Positions 8,440 to 16,957 of a DNA stretch of 64,000 nucleotides are shown piece after piece. The position numbers were made by a program, and so were the translations under genes. The notes under the pieces were generated by a model. It was given only the letters and a program-made list of their open reading frames with translations. It had not been told where the DNA came from and made no database searches. The DNA comes from Nibribacter ruber (lineage in GTDB: Bacteria; Bacteroidota; Bacteroidia; Cytophagales; Hymenobacteraceae): positions 310,001 to 374,000 of the forward strand of contig NZ_CP047897.1 in the NCBI RefSeq assembly GCF_009913235.1. The letters are read 5' to 3'. Positions within the stretch are counted from its first letter, which is position 1; each line of letters opens with the position of its first letter.

Positions 8440-8949
8440 ATGACCGGAAAAGTACTTTTGCTGAATCAAGACTATTCAGCCATTGCCGTGTGCAGTATCC
8501 CTAAAGCGTTTGTGCTGCTTTTCCTGGAGAAAGCCGAGGTCATTGCCCAGGACCAACTGAACGGCATTCGGACGGTGAGAACCGTCTACCCACTGCCGCT
8601 GGTCATCAAACTACAGCATTACGTGCGCGTTCCCTACAAAGGCATTTCTCTTACCCGGCAGAACGTCATGCGCCGGGACCGTAACTGCTGCCAGTACTGC
8701 GGCTCCACCAGAAACCTCACCATTGACCATCTGGTGCCCCGCTCCCGGGGCGGCGAAACCTCTTGGTACAACCTGATCACGGCCTGTTCGCGCTGCAATT
8801 CCATCAAAGGCGACCGCACCCCGGAGGAAGTCTCCATGAAGCCCAAGAGCAAGCCGCACAAGCCTTCTTTGGTGTCCTTCTTAAGAGCCAACATTCAGGA
8901 AATGGACCATGTCTGGCTGCCTTATTTGGGTGAACGGGTGAGAGCTTAA
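8440..8949 (+). CDS. HNH endonuclease
   Basis: A 169-residue protein with a complete zinc-stabilised HNH module: CQYC at residues 84-87, the DH of LTIDHLVPRSRGG at 96-97, Asn 111 in WYNLITACSRCN and CSRC at 116-119. The N-terminal 70 residues (GKVLLLNQDYSAIAVCSI) are the conserved leader of the widespread bacterial HNH family often annotated only as HNH endonuclease. It is not next to a restriction methylase or phage genes, so a housekeeping DNA-processing or defence role is open. It has its own promoter-like element. Confidence 0.88.
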   Translation: MTGKVLLLNQDYSAIAVCSIPKAFVLLFLEKAEVIAQDQLNGIRTVRTVYPLPLVIKLQHYVRVPYKGISLTRQNVMRRDRNCCQYCGSTRNLTIDHLVPRSRGGETSWYNLITACSRCNSIKGDRTPEEVSMKPKSKPHKPSLVSFLRANIQEMDHVWLPYLGERVRA

Positions 8950-8988
8950 TAAAATCTGTATATTAGGTTTCCATTAATCCATAAGTCC

Positions 8989-9336
8989 ATGAAAAAGACC
9001 TTCTGTTTGGTAATATTGGCGGCCGGCCTGCTTTCACTTGAAGTACAAGCCCAGGATGGCACCAATGCGCTGGTGTGGCCTCTACAAAAGTCTTATGCCG
9101 CCGTTCAAATGGAAAGTTCTCCCTATTGTGTCATGAAAATTGGCCGGGACGCGCATGCTTTCAACCACAAGGACGTGGATAAAATTAACAAGCAATGGAT
9201 TAGTTCTGTGGAGGTGTATAAAGACGCCAAGGCGCTTGAACTGTATGGAGAAAAGGCAAAAGATGGCGTTGTGATTATTAATATTAAAGAAGAATATGCT
9301 AACCAAGCGCTGGAGTTCCTGAATAAGAAGGAGTAA
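8989..9336 (+). CDS. Small secreted protein with TonB-plug-like motif
   Basis: A 115-residue protein with signal peptide MKKTFCLVILAAGLLSLEVQA. The C-terminal half (INKQWISSVEVYKDAKALEL then YGEKAKDGVVIINIK) closely resembles the plug segment of SusC/TonB-dependent receptors (I-SVEVLKDA-A-A-YG-RGANGVILI). No beta-barrel follows, so this is a free-standing plug-like domain. Similar short domains occur in Bacteroidota BlaR1/TonB-linked proteins. Function unknown; it is monocistronic and followed by a palindrome. Confidence 0.65.
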   Translation: MKKTFCLVILAAGLLSLEVQAQDGTNALVWPLQKSYAAVQMESSPYCVMKIGRDAHAFNHKDVDKINKQWISSVEVYKDAKALELYGEKAKDGVVIINIKEEYANQALEFLNKKE

Positions 9337-9368
9337 GGTTAATTCCTTTTCTCCTTGAATAAGATGAG

Positions 9369-9412
9369 CCTCGTTTTTGACCTCTTTTCTGGAAAAGAAG
9401 CCAAAAACGAGG
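9369..9412. repeat. Dispersed palindrome copy 7
   Basis: CCTCGTTTTTGACCTCTTTTC and GAAAAGAAGCCAAAAACGAGG arms, 33 nt after the stop of the small secreted protein. Confidence 0.9.
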
Positions 9413-9520
9413 TTTTTGTTTTGAGGTTCTCCAATAGTTGTCTTTCAAACAAACATTCTAGTGGTTGGTGGAAGTTTACATGTTGGCAACGTCAATAACA
9501 ACGGCCCGGCATATCATATA

Positions 9521-9546
9521 TAGCGTCTTTCCATGGAACGACGCTA
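9521..9546. repeat. Short palindrome, second family, copy A
   Basis: TAGCGTCTTTCCATGGAACGACGCTA is nearly self-complementary. A related sequence is at 26145-26173, suggesting a second dispersed family distinct from the main palindrome. Confidence 0.5.
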
Positions 9547-9552
9547 CGATTT

Positions 9553-9592
9553 CCGTTTTTGGCGTGTTTTCAGGAAAAGAGGCCAAAAACGG
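9553..9592. repeat. Dispersed palindrome copy 8
   Basis: CCGTTTTTGGCGTGTTTTC and GAAAAGAGGCCAAAAACGG arms, upstream of the rpsA promoter region and only 7 nt after the short second-family palindrome. Confidence 0.85.
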
Positions 9593-9788
9593 GCTTCTGG
9601 CTTAGGATCATTCACTCGCTGGAGAATATAGCCAAGTCCTATCTAATTCTATCTGGAAATTTTGTAACTTCGCGGCGCGTTCAAGGTGAATGCCGCAGTC
9701 TTTAAGTAAAGATTGTGTCTGTTTTAGAAACTACGCTTGGGCAAGTGGCTCATAGTCCAGGCGTTACATTCTGGGCCAACGCTTATTT

Positions 9789-11681
9789 ATGGCAAATTTA
9801 GAAGATTTTGACTGGGGAAAATTTGATTCTCAGGGCTTCGGTGGTTCTTACTCAGCTGATGAGAGAGCCAAGATGGAGCAAATGTATGCCGACACCCTGA
9901 ACACCGTTCAGGAAGAGGAAGTGATCAAAGGTACCGTTGTTGGTATCACGGATCGCGACGTAATCTTGAACATCGGCTTTAAGTCTGATGGTCTGGTTCC
10001 GGTTTCTGAATTCCGTGACATGCCGGATTTGAAAATCGGTGATGAGGTTGAGGTATTCATTGAGGATCAGGAAGACCCGAACGGTCAGTTAATCCTGTCT
10101 CGTAAGAAAGCCAAAATTGTGAAAGCGTGGGAGATGATCTACGGCGCTTTGGAGAACGACACTGTACTGGAAGGTGTAGTGAAACGCAGAACCAAAGGTG
10201 GTTTGATCACAGACCTTTACGGTGTAGAGGCCTTCTTGCCAGGTTCGCAAATTGACGTGAAACCAATCCGCGACTTCGACATTTATGTTGGTCGTAAGAT
10301 GGAAGTGAAAGTGGTGAAAATCAACGCCGCTTTTGATAACGTAGTAGTGTCGCACAAAGTGTTGATCGAGAAAGACCTTGAGCAACAACGTGCCGCCATC
10401 TTGAACAACCTTGAAAAAGGTCAGGTTCTGGAAGGTGTGATCAAAAACATGACCAACTTCGGTGTGTTCATCGACCTTGGTGGTGTAGACGGTCTACTAC
10501 ACATCACAGATATTTCATGGGGACGCATCAACCACCCGCAAGAGGTGTTAGAGCTAGACCAGAAAGTAAACGTGGTAGTGTTGGATTTCGACGACGACAA
10601 GAAGCGTATTTCTCTAGGTATGAAGCAATTGACTGCTCATCCTTGGGATGCTCTTCCTGGCGAAGTGGAAGTTGGCTCACGCGTGAAAGGCAGAATTGTA
10701 AACGTAGCCGATTACGGTGCGTTCTTAGAATTGATGCCAGGCGTAGAAGGCTTGATCCACGTGTCAGAAATGTCTTGGTCTCAGCACCTGCGCAACCCAC
10801 AAGACTTCATCAAGCAAAATGATGAGATTGAGGCAGTTGTGTTGACTTTGGATAGAGATGAGCGCAAAATGTCATTGGGCATTAAGCAGTTGTCTGAAGA
10901 TCCATGGACTAAGCAAGATGTATTGACTAAATATGCAGTAGGTACTAAGCACACAGGTGTTGTTCGTAACCTTACTAACTTCGGCTTGTTCATTGAACTG
11001 GAAGAAGGCGTAGACGGTCTGGTACACGTGTCTGACCTTTCTTGGACTAAGAAAATCAAGCACCCTTCTGAGTTTGTAAAAGTTGGTGAGAACCTAGATG
11101 TAATCGTTCTTGAATTGGACGCTACTTCACGTCGTCTGGCCCTTGGTCACAAGCAATTAGAAGAAAATCCTTGGGATACGTTCGCTACTGTATTCACGGT
11201 AGGTTCTACGCACAAAGCCACTGTTTTGGAGAAATCTGACAGAGGTGCTACGCTAGAGTTGCCGTACGGTATTGAAGGTTTCGCGTTCCCTAAAGGCTTA
11301 GCCAAAGAAGACGGTTCTGCCGTTGAAGCTGGTGAGCAATTGGATTTCAAAGTAACTGAGTTCTCTAAAGAAGATCGTAAGATCATCTTGTCTCATACTG
11401 CGGTACACACTGCCCAGCCAGAAGACGCTAAGAGAAAGAAATTTGAGAAGAAAGATGCGCCGGCCGCTGGTACAGCCAAAGCTGCTGCCCCTGCTGCTCC
11501 TAAGAAAGAAGAAGTACGTGCTACTTTGGGCGACTTAGATGCTCTTTCTGCCTTGAAAGATCAAATGATGTCTACTGAGAAAGAAGCTGGCGAGAAGAAA
11601 TTGGCCGCTGCCGCAAAAGCGCGCGCTGAGAAGTCTCCAGAAGCTGACGCCTCAGCAGAAGCTACTGAGTCTGCTGAGTAA
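9789..11681 (+). CDS. rpsA: 30S ribosomal protein S1
   Basis: A 630-residue protein with six S1 RNA-binding repeats. Typical repeat segments are VLEGVIKNMTNFGVFIDLGG, GRIVNVADYGAFLELMPGVE and GVVRNLTNFGLFIELEEGVD, each followed by the DISW/EMSW/DLSW turn and a KRISLGMKQL-type strand. The first two repeats are the divergent, ribosome-binding type. The C-terminal 80 residues are Ala/Lys/Glu-rich and probably flexible. S1 binds mRNA leaders and matters particularly in Bacteroidota, where Shine-Dalgarno sites are weak. Codon use (GGT, CGT) differs from neighbours as expected for a highly expressed gene. A strong terminator follows. Confidence 0.97.
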   Translation: MANLEDFDWGKFDSQGFGGSYSADERAKMEQMYADTLNTVQEEEVIKGTVVGITDRDVILNIGFKSDGLVPVSEFRDMPDLKIGDEVEVFIEDQEDPNGQLILSRKKAKIVKAWEMIYGALENDTVLEGVVKRRTKGGLITDLYGVEAFLPGSQIDVKPIRDFDIYVGRKMEVKVVKINAAFDNVVVSHKVLIEKDLEQQRAAILNNLEKGQVLEGVIKNMTNFGVFIDLGGVDGLLHITDISWGRINHPQEVLELDQKVNVVVLDFDDDKKRISLGMKQLTAHPWDALPGEVEVGSRVKGRIVNVADYGAFLELMPGVEGLIHVSEMSWSQHLRNPQDFIKQNDEIEAVVLTLDRDERKMSLGIKQLSEDPWTKQDVLTKYAVGTKHTGVVRNLTNFGLFIELEEGVDGLVHVSDLSWTKKIKHPSEFVKVGENLDVIVLELDATSRRLALGHKQLEENPWDTFATVFTVGSTHKATVLEKSDRGATLELPYGIEGFAFPKGLAKEDGSAVEAGEQLDFKVTEFSKEDRKIILSHTAVHTAQPEDAKRKKFEKKDAPAAGTAKAAAPAAPKKEEVRATLGDLDALSALKDQMMSTEKEAGEKKLAAAAKARAEKSPEADASAEATESAE

Positions 11682-11710
11682 TCTGCCGGTTTAGTAAATT
11701 TTAATGGAAA

Positions 11711-11739
11711 GAGCCCCAAGCAGTTGGGGCTCTTTTTTT
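11711..11739 (+). terminator. Rho-independent terminator of rpsA
   Basis: GAGCCCCAA pairs with TTGGGGCTC and is followed by seven T residues, 30 nt after the rpsA stop. Confidence 0.9.
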
Positions 11740-11768
11740 ATGCAGAGGGCTAAAAAGTGCCCAGAAAA

Positions 11769-11799
11769 TTGGCCTCCTATTAAAATGAGTGTATATTTG
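11769..11799 (+). promoter_or_regulatory. Promoter of tRNA-Cys
   Basis: TTG at 11769-11771 and TATATTTG at 11792-11799 with a 20-nt spacer match the Bacteroidota consensus exactly. The tRNA begins 13 nt downstream of the -7 box. Confidence 0.8.
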
Positions 11800-11812
11800 C
11801 ATTCCCAAACAC

Positions 11813-11883
11813 GGTAACGTGGCCGAGTGGCTAGGCAGAGCTCTGCAAAAGCTCGTACAGCGGTTCGAATCCGCTCGTTACCT
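11813..11883 (+). tRNA. tRNA-Cys (GCA)
   Basis: A cloverleaf can be folded by eye. Acceptor GGTAACG pairs with CGTTACC; the D stem is GCC/GGC; the anticodon stem GAGCT/AGCTC holds loop CTGCAAA, so the anticodon is GCA (Cys); the T arm is AGCGG-TTCGAAT-CCGCT. The discriminator is T, the main cysteine identity base. CCA is not encoded. It has its own promoter and terminator. Confidence 0.96.
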
Positions 11884-12225
11884 CATTTAAGGAAGGAAAG
11901 CCCGCTTAGAGAAATCTACAGCGGGCTTTTTCGTTTATAGACTGTTCTTGTTGGCCGGGTGATTTGTATTCCTTCTTTTCTCCTCCAAGCTCTTCCCATC
12001 TTCGCTAAAAGTCTCTCATCTGGCAAGCCCATGCAAAAGGTGAAAAAACGGCCTCAGTACTTTCCGCAGGTAGTTTTTAGGGGTAAGACGCAAATATTCA
12101 AGTTCTCTAATCTTTTTGGTTTTTTCTGCGTACGCCCTACGTCTCCCGGTTGTTAAAGGAACCCTCAAGCAGTAGTGGTATTGGCAACGGGTAAGGCGTA
12201 AGAACACCACCCATCATAAGGAACA
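11884..12225. other. Region between tRNA-Cys and cphB
   Basis: 342 bp without a convincing gene. It contains the tRNA terminator and presumably the promoter of the cyanophycin pair. I see no known riboswitch or repeat of the main family. Confidence 0.5.
11898..11931 (+). terminator. Terminator of tRNA-Cys
   Basis: AAAGCCCGCT pairs with AGCGGGCTTT and runs into T residues, 15 nt after the tRNA. Confidence 0.85.
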
Positions 12226-13107
12226 ATGCTTATGACTGTAAAAGCCAGAAAACAAAAAGAGCTGGAACAAGCCCCTGTAGAATATAAGACCCCCAACGGA
12301 ACCTTGATTGCCATAGGTGGCGCTGAGAACAAAGGAGATGAGACCCATGAAGAGATAAAGAACCACAATTTTGTAAAGAATGAGATTCTTCAACGCTTTG
12401 TAGACGAGCTTAAAAAGGAAGACCCCATGGTGGTGGTCATTCCTTCAGCCTCAGAAACGCCAGAAGTAGTGGGGCAGGAGTATGTGCGCGTCTTTAAAAA
12501 GCTTAAGGTGAGAAACGTAAAGGTGCTCCATCTTGCCTCCCGCGAGGAGTCTAACCTAGAGAGGCACCTTATGCTGGTCAAAAAAGCAGATGGGATCATG
12601 TTTACGGGCGGAGACCAGTTGCGCCTCACGGCCATATTTGGCGGTACAGAGGTTATGCGGCTCATCAAAGACCGCTATTATAATGAAAGGCTGGTCATTG
12701 CCGGCACTAGTGCCGGAGCCGCGGCCATGTCTACCCAGATGATCTTCCAGGGCCAGAGTGAAGGCTTCATCAAGGGGGCTGTCAGCATCACCGCCGGGCT
12801 AGAGTTGTTAAATGATGCGGCCATAGATACCCATTTTATTGCCAGGGGACGTATTGTAAGGATGGTACAGATGATTGCCACCAACCCCACGTTCATAGGC
12901 ATTGGCCTTGAGGAAGATACGGGAGTGGTGGTCAAAAAAGGCAGAAATCTGGAAGTGATAGGCAGCGGCCTGGTTACTATTGTAGACGGCAGAAAAAGTA
13001 CCTATACCAATATTTATGAAATTGAGGAGGGCGCCCCGGTGACCATGCGGGACCTGCGGGTTCATTTATTGGGCAAAGGTGATACCTACACCTTAGAAAT
13101 TTTCTAA
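12226..13107 (+). CDS. cphB: Cyanophycinase
   Basis: A 293-residue peptidase S51-type protein. Visible features are GTLIAIGGAENKGDE near the N-terminus, VVVIPSASETPEVVGQEY, GIMFTGGDQLRLT, and the nucleophile elbow GTSAGAAAMS around residue 161 with the catalytic Ser. Cyanophycinase is an exo-acting serine peptidase that releases beta-Asp-Arg dipeptides from cyanophycin. It is followed after 36 nt by cyanophycin synthetase on the same strand, the standard cphB-cphA order, which makes the functional call secure. Together they make and mobilise an insoluble nitrogen store in the cytoplasm. Confidence 0.93.
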   Translation: MLMTVKARKQKELEQAPVEYKTPNGTLIAIGGAENKGDETHEEIKNHNFVKNEILQRFVDELKKEDPMVVVIPSASETPEVVGQEYVRVFKKLKVRNVKVLHLASREESNLERHLMLVKKADGIMFTGGDQLRLTAIFGGTEVMRLIKDRYYNERLVIAGTSAGAAAMSTQMIFQGQSEGFIKGAVSITAGLELLNDAAIDTHFIARGRIVRMVQMIATNPTFIGIGLEEDTGVVVKKGRNLEVIGSGLVTIVDGRKSTYTNIYEIEEGAPVTMRDLRVHLLGKGDTYTLEIF

Positions 13108-13143
13108 CACCTATTCATATAAGATCCATACTGGACTGATTCA

Positions 13144-15774
13144 ATGAAAATTGCAGAGATGCGCATTATGCGCGGGCCAAATTTCTGGTCTGTTAAGCAC
13201 CCGAAGATTGTAGTACTGAAGTTGGACATGGAGGACCTGGACGGAGTTCTCACCACGCACTTAGATGGTTTTGCCCGGCGCCTGGAACAGATGTTCCCGG
13301 GCATGGTGGAGCACCGCAGCACAGAAGGTCAGGAAGGGGGGTATCTGCGGCGTGTGCACGAAGAAGGAGTTCCCTTAAGCAATGTAGTAGAACATGTGGC
13401 CCTGGAACTGCAAACTATGGGCGGAATGAACTCGGGCTTTGGCAGAACCTATCCGGCGCCGCAACCAGGGTTTGAGTACGTGGTTTTTTCGTACCAGGAG
13501 GAGAAAGCAGGTGTATACGCCGCGCACGCTGCCATTAGAGTAGTGACCGCTTTGGCTCAGAACCAAGCTTATGAAATAGCCCCAGACGTGCATGAGCTGC
13601 ATGAGATACGGGAAGACGAGCACATAGGCCCTAGTACCTACGCCATTGTCTCAGAAGCCGTGGCCAGGGGCATTCCGTACATCAGGTTAAACAAGAACTC
13701 TCTCATTCAATTAGGTTACGGCGTAAACCAGAAGCGCATACAAGCCACCATGACCTGCCGCACGGCATCCTTTGCCGTAGAAATTGCTGGTGACAAGAAC
13801 GCTACCAAAGAGATGCTGCATGAGGCGGGCGTTCCCGTGCCCGAAGGCGAGATTGTCTATGATCTGGAAGAACTCAAGCAGGCCGTGAAATTCTTGGGTT
13901 ATCCCATTGTCACCAAACCGCTGGACGGTAACCATGGCAAGGGCGCTGGCATTAACCTACGTACATGGGAAGAAGCTGTGCGCGGTTTTGAAGTGGCCCA
14001 GCAGTACTCAGAGGCGGTGATTGTGGAGCAGTTCATAGAAGGATATGACTTCAGGCTGCTGGTGGTCAACCGTAAGTTTGTGGCTGCCGCCAAGCGCACG
14101 CCGGCCATGGTGGTGGGGGATGGCACATCTACCATTCAACAGCTCATTGACACCGTCAACAGCGATCCTAGACGCGGCGTAGGCCATGAGAAAGTGCTTA
14201 CCAAAATCTCCATTGATAAAGACACCCAAGGCATTCTGCAAAAGAAAGGCTACACACTGGACACGGTTATCCAAGCAGGAGAGGAGCTGCAGTTAAAGAG
14301 CACCGCCAACCTTTCTACCGGTGGTACCGCCACTGACGTAACCGACCTCATTGACCCCTACAACGTGCTCATGGCAGAACGCATTGCCGGCACCATTGGT
14401 CTGGACATTTGCGGCATTGACGTTGTCACCACAGACATTGCCATTCCTTTGCCAGAAGCCCGCGGTGCCGTCATAGAGGTGAATGCTGCTCCCGGATTTA
14501 GAATGCATACCTCGCCCACAGATGGATTGCCGCGCAACGTAGCAGATCCTGTGATTGAGATGCTGTTCCCAGGTAACTGTCCATCCCGTATTCCAATCAT
14601 TGCCATTACCGGTACCAACGGAAAAACCACCACTACGCGGCTAATAGCGCATATGGTCAAATCCAAAGGGTATCAGGTAGGCTTTACCACCACAGACGGC
14701 ATTTACATCCAAGATAAGTTGTTGGAGAAAGGCGATACTACCGGTTCAAAAAGTGCTGAGTTTGTCTTGCGCGATCCTACCGTAAATTTTGCCGTGTTGG
14801 AGTGTGCCCGCGGCGGTATGCTGCGCCATGGCCTGGGCTTTGAGCAATGTGACATTGGCATTGTGACCAACGTGGCCGAAGACCACATGGGCTTGCGTGA
14901 CATTTACACTCTGGAAGACATGGCCCGCGTAAAAGCCGTAGTACCCAAAAGCGTGAGCAAAGACGGCTACTCCATTCTCAACGCCGATGACGACCATGTC
15001 TTCAACATGGCCAAGGAAGTGGAGTCAAAAGTTGCGCTCTTCAGCATGGATGAAAACAACCCCAGAATCTTGAAGCACGTGGCCCAAGGAGGTTTGGCGG
15101 CGGTGTTTGAGAATGGCTACATTTCCATCTTCAAGAATACCTACAAGATACGCGTTGATCGTGTGGCAGACATACCGTTGACGTTTGGCGGTAGAGCCAA
15201 GTTTAACATTGAAAACGTGTTGGCCGCTACTTTGGCCGGCTACATCTCTCACTTCGAGATTTCTGAGATTAAGACGGCCTTGCGTACGTTTGTACCTTCG
15301 GCGAGTAAAACCCCGGGCCGCATGAACCTCTTCAAGTTCCCTACTTTTGAGGTGCTGGTGGACTACGCGCACAACCCGGCCGGCATGAAAGGCATCGCCG
15401 ACTTTTTGCAGAACACAGACGCCCGGAAACGCGTGGGCATCATTGCTGGCGTGGGAGACAGACGTGAAGAAGACATGGTGGAACTGGGCAGAATGGCCGC
15501 TGAAATGTTTGACGAGGTGATTGTTCGCCAGGACAAAGACTCCAGAGGCCGCACCCCCGAAGAGATCAATAAATACGTGATTGAAGGCATTCTGCAGGCA
15601 GACCCCAACAAGCCGTTCCGCGTGATTCCGCAGGAGATGGTGGCCATTGCCTACGCCCTGGAGCACGCAGAGCGCAATTCCTTCATCACCATTTTCTCTG
15701 AAGACACTACCGAAGCCGTGAAGCTGGTAGAGAACTTCAAAACCATTCAAGATAGACGCGTGATGGTAGACTAA
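13144..15774 (+). CDS. cphA: Cyanophycin synthetase
   Basis: An 876-residue two-engine ligase of full family length. The N-terminal region (1-160) precedes an ATP-grasp domain (about 200-460, with GYPIVTKPLDGNHGKGAGIN), and the C-terminal half is a Mur-ligase-like domain with P-loop ITGTNGKTTTTRLI at about residue 490 and later DYAHNPAGMKGIADF. The ATP-grasp part adds Asp to the backbone and the Mur part adds Arg to its side chain. It is paired with cphB immediately upstream. The presence of both implies storage of nitrogen as multi-L-arginyl-poly-L-aspartate, notable for a Bacteroidota genome. Confidence 0.96.
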   Translation: MKIAEMRIMRGPNFWSVKHPKIVVLKLDMEDLDGVLTTHLDGFARRLEQMFPGMVEHRSTEGQEGGYLRRVHEEGVPLSNVVEHVALELQTMGGMNSGFGRTYPAPQPGFEYVVFSYQEEKAGVYAAHAAIRVVTALAQNQAYEIAPDVHELHEIREDEHIGPSTYAIVSEAVARGIPYIRLNKNSLIQLGYGVNQKRIQATMTCRTASFAVEIAGDKNATKEMLHEAGVPVPEGEIVYDLEELKQAVKFLGYPIVTKPLDGNHGKGAGINLRTWEEAVRGFEVAQQYSEAVIVEQFIEGYDFRLLVVNRKFVAAAKRTPAMVVGDGTSTIQQLIDTVNSDPRRGVGHEKVLTKISIDKDTQGILQKKGYTLDTVIQAGEELQLKSTANLSTGGTATDVTDLIDPYNVLMAERIAGTIGLDICGIDVVTTDIAIPLPEARGAVIEVNAAPGFRMHTSPTDGLPRNVADPVIEMLFPGNCPSRIPIIAITGTNGKTTTTRLIAHMVKSKGYQVGFTTTDGIYIQDKLLEKGDTTGSKSAEFVLRDPTVNFAVLECARGGMLRHGLGFEQCDIGIVTNVAEDHMGLRDIYTLEDMARVKAVVPKSVSKDGYSILNADDDHVFNMAKEVESKVALFSMDENNPRILKHVAQGGLAAVFENGYISIFKNTYKIRVDRVADIPLTFGGRAKFNIENVLAATLAGYISHFEISEIKTALRTFVPSASKTPGRMNLFKFPTFEVLVDYAHNPAGMKGIADFLQNTDARKRVGIIAGVGDRREEDMVELGRMAAEMFDEVIVRQDKDSRGRTPEEINKYVIEGILQADPNKPFRVIPQEMVAIAYALEHAERNSFITIFSEDTTEAVKLVENFKTIQDRRVMVD

Positions 15775-15849
15775 TTAATATGAAGATGTGGAAATTTGAA
15801 GATGTGAAAATGACATTTTAAAATCATTGTAACATTCACTCACTCATTT

Positions 15850-15897
15850 CCATAAAAAAGCCCCAAAACGAGAAATCGTTTTGGGGCTTTTTTATGG
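15850..15897. terminator. Bidirectional terminator
   Basis: CCATAAAAAAGCCCCAAAAC and its exact complement flank a 4-nt loop between the convergent cphA and coiled-coil genes, giving T runs in both directions. Confidence 0.9.
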
Positions 15898-15905
15898 AAC
15901 AGTTG

Positions 15906-16847
15906 TTACTTGAGGGTGAAGGTGGCTGTGCCAATTAAGTAGCCGCCCGAGTAAAGCTCTATGGTATGCTTTCCGGTTTTGTAGGCTGCGCCTTTAGAAT
16001 ATAAGAAGGTCACTTGCTGTTGGGTGTTGTCAAAGACAATGTCACGTTTGGCGGTGTAAAAGACTTCCTTGCCTTCATGCTCAAACGTGCCGGAGCCCAT
16101 GGCCAGGTTGTAGAGGGGAGAACCATCTGGCTCAATCAACCTCATCTGAATTTCTTTGCTTTCTTTTGGAGCTACCTCGTTCTTAGCCAGGTTGAACATG
16201 ATTTTAATTTTGTCTACCTGCTTGGCTTTGAATTCCAGGTCATCGTCATCTTTCTCCTTTCCTCTGTTGTTCAAGATGGTGACGCGCACATTCTGGGCTT
16301 CCAGCTTTGAGGCCAGGGCTACTTTGTCTGAAAGTGCCTGGTTGTCGGTGGCCAGGGTGGTGATGGAGTCAGAGAGTTTGTTCTGGGTGGTTCGAAGGTC
16401 GGTGTTCTGGGTGTGCAGTTCTTCGTTGGCCTCCTGTAGCTTGGCTATTTCTTCATCTTTGCGCTTGAGGGCAGACTCCAGGCCGGCGGCGCGGTCTTTG
16501 AATCGTTTTTGGTCTGCCAGGGAGAAGCTACCGTTTCTGAAAGAGCGTAACTGCGCCAGGTCAGCGTTGATGGCGGCAATACGGGTTTCTAAAGAATCAT
16601 TGGTGAGTCCCATGGATTGCAGCTCCTTGCTTTGACGCTCAAAGTCGGCTTTGAGGGTTTCAAACACCTTGATCTGGTTTTCCAGCTCAGTGCTCTTCAC
16701 CTTGATGATCTCTTTCTGCTCCTCGTTTTCTTGCGTTTTCTGCTGCTGCATGTAAATAAGGATGCCGTTGATGCTGAGCAGCACAATGATCAAACCTACT
16801 ACTAACAGTTTCCGGTTGCTATCCTTTTCAGGGGTTTCAGTGGCCAT
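15906..16847 (-). CDS. Membrane-anchored coiled-coil protein of unknown function
   Basis: A 313-residue protein. Residues 13-33 (LLVVGLIIVLLSINGILIYM) form one membrane segment; residues about 40-190 are a long heptad-like coiled coil rich in Glu, Lys, Leu and Gln; residues 200-313 look like a beta-rich domain ending GGYLIGTATFTLK. It is therefore probably a single-pass protein with a periplasmic coiled coil and globular tip. Proteins of this design are common in Cytophagales and uncharacterised. It has a clear promoter shared with the divergent methyltransferase. Confidence 0.7.
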   Translation of the reverse strand: MATETPEKDSNRKLLVVGLIIVLLSINGILIYMQQQKTQENEEQKEIIKVKSTELENQIKVFETLKADFERQSKELQSMGLTNDSLETRIAAINADLAQLRSFRNGSFSLADQKRFKDRAAGLESALKRKDEEIAKLQEANEELHTQNTDLRTTQNKLSDSITTLATDNQALSDKVALASKLEAQNVRVTILNNRGKEKDDDDLEFKAKQVDKIKIMFNLAKNEVAPKESKEIQMRLIEPDGSPLYNLAMGSGTFEHEGKEVFYTAKRDIVFDNTQQQVTFLYSKGAAYKTGKHTIELYSGGYLIGTATFTLK

Positions 16848-16898
16848 AAGATGGGTATATGTTGGTAAAATGGGGTTGCACGGCGTACCGTATCCTTA

Positions 16899-16928
16899 CA
16901 AAAATACGGTTCTCTCTATCCTTTGCAA
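16899..16928 (-). promoter_or_regulatory. Promoter of the coiled-coil gene
   Basis: On the minus strand TTG (complement of 16926-16928) and TATTTTTG (complement of 16899-16906) have a 19-nt spacer. The -33 box overlaps TTTGCAAA, which could also serve a plus-strand promoter for the divergent methyltransferase. Confidence 0.65.
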
Positions 16929-16957
16929 ATCTCAGCAGAAAATAGTTATTTACAGAT

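Larger units (their letters stand above)
9337..9788. other. 452-bp gene-free region upstream of rpsA
   Basis: Holds palindrome copies 7 and 8, a second short palindrome (9521-9546), a weak TAACTTCG -7-like element at 9665-9672 and a leader of roughly 115 nt before rpsA. The leader includes a self-complementary stretch (GGGCAAGTGG to CTGGGCCAACGC region) that could serve ribosomal protein S1 autoregulation; that is inference only. Confidence 0.5.

Noticed and set aside
8440-8949. HNH gene as part of a restriction or prophage system
   Set aside because: No methylase, terminase or phage gene nearby; neighbours are housekeeping genes.
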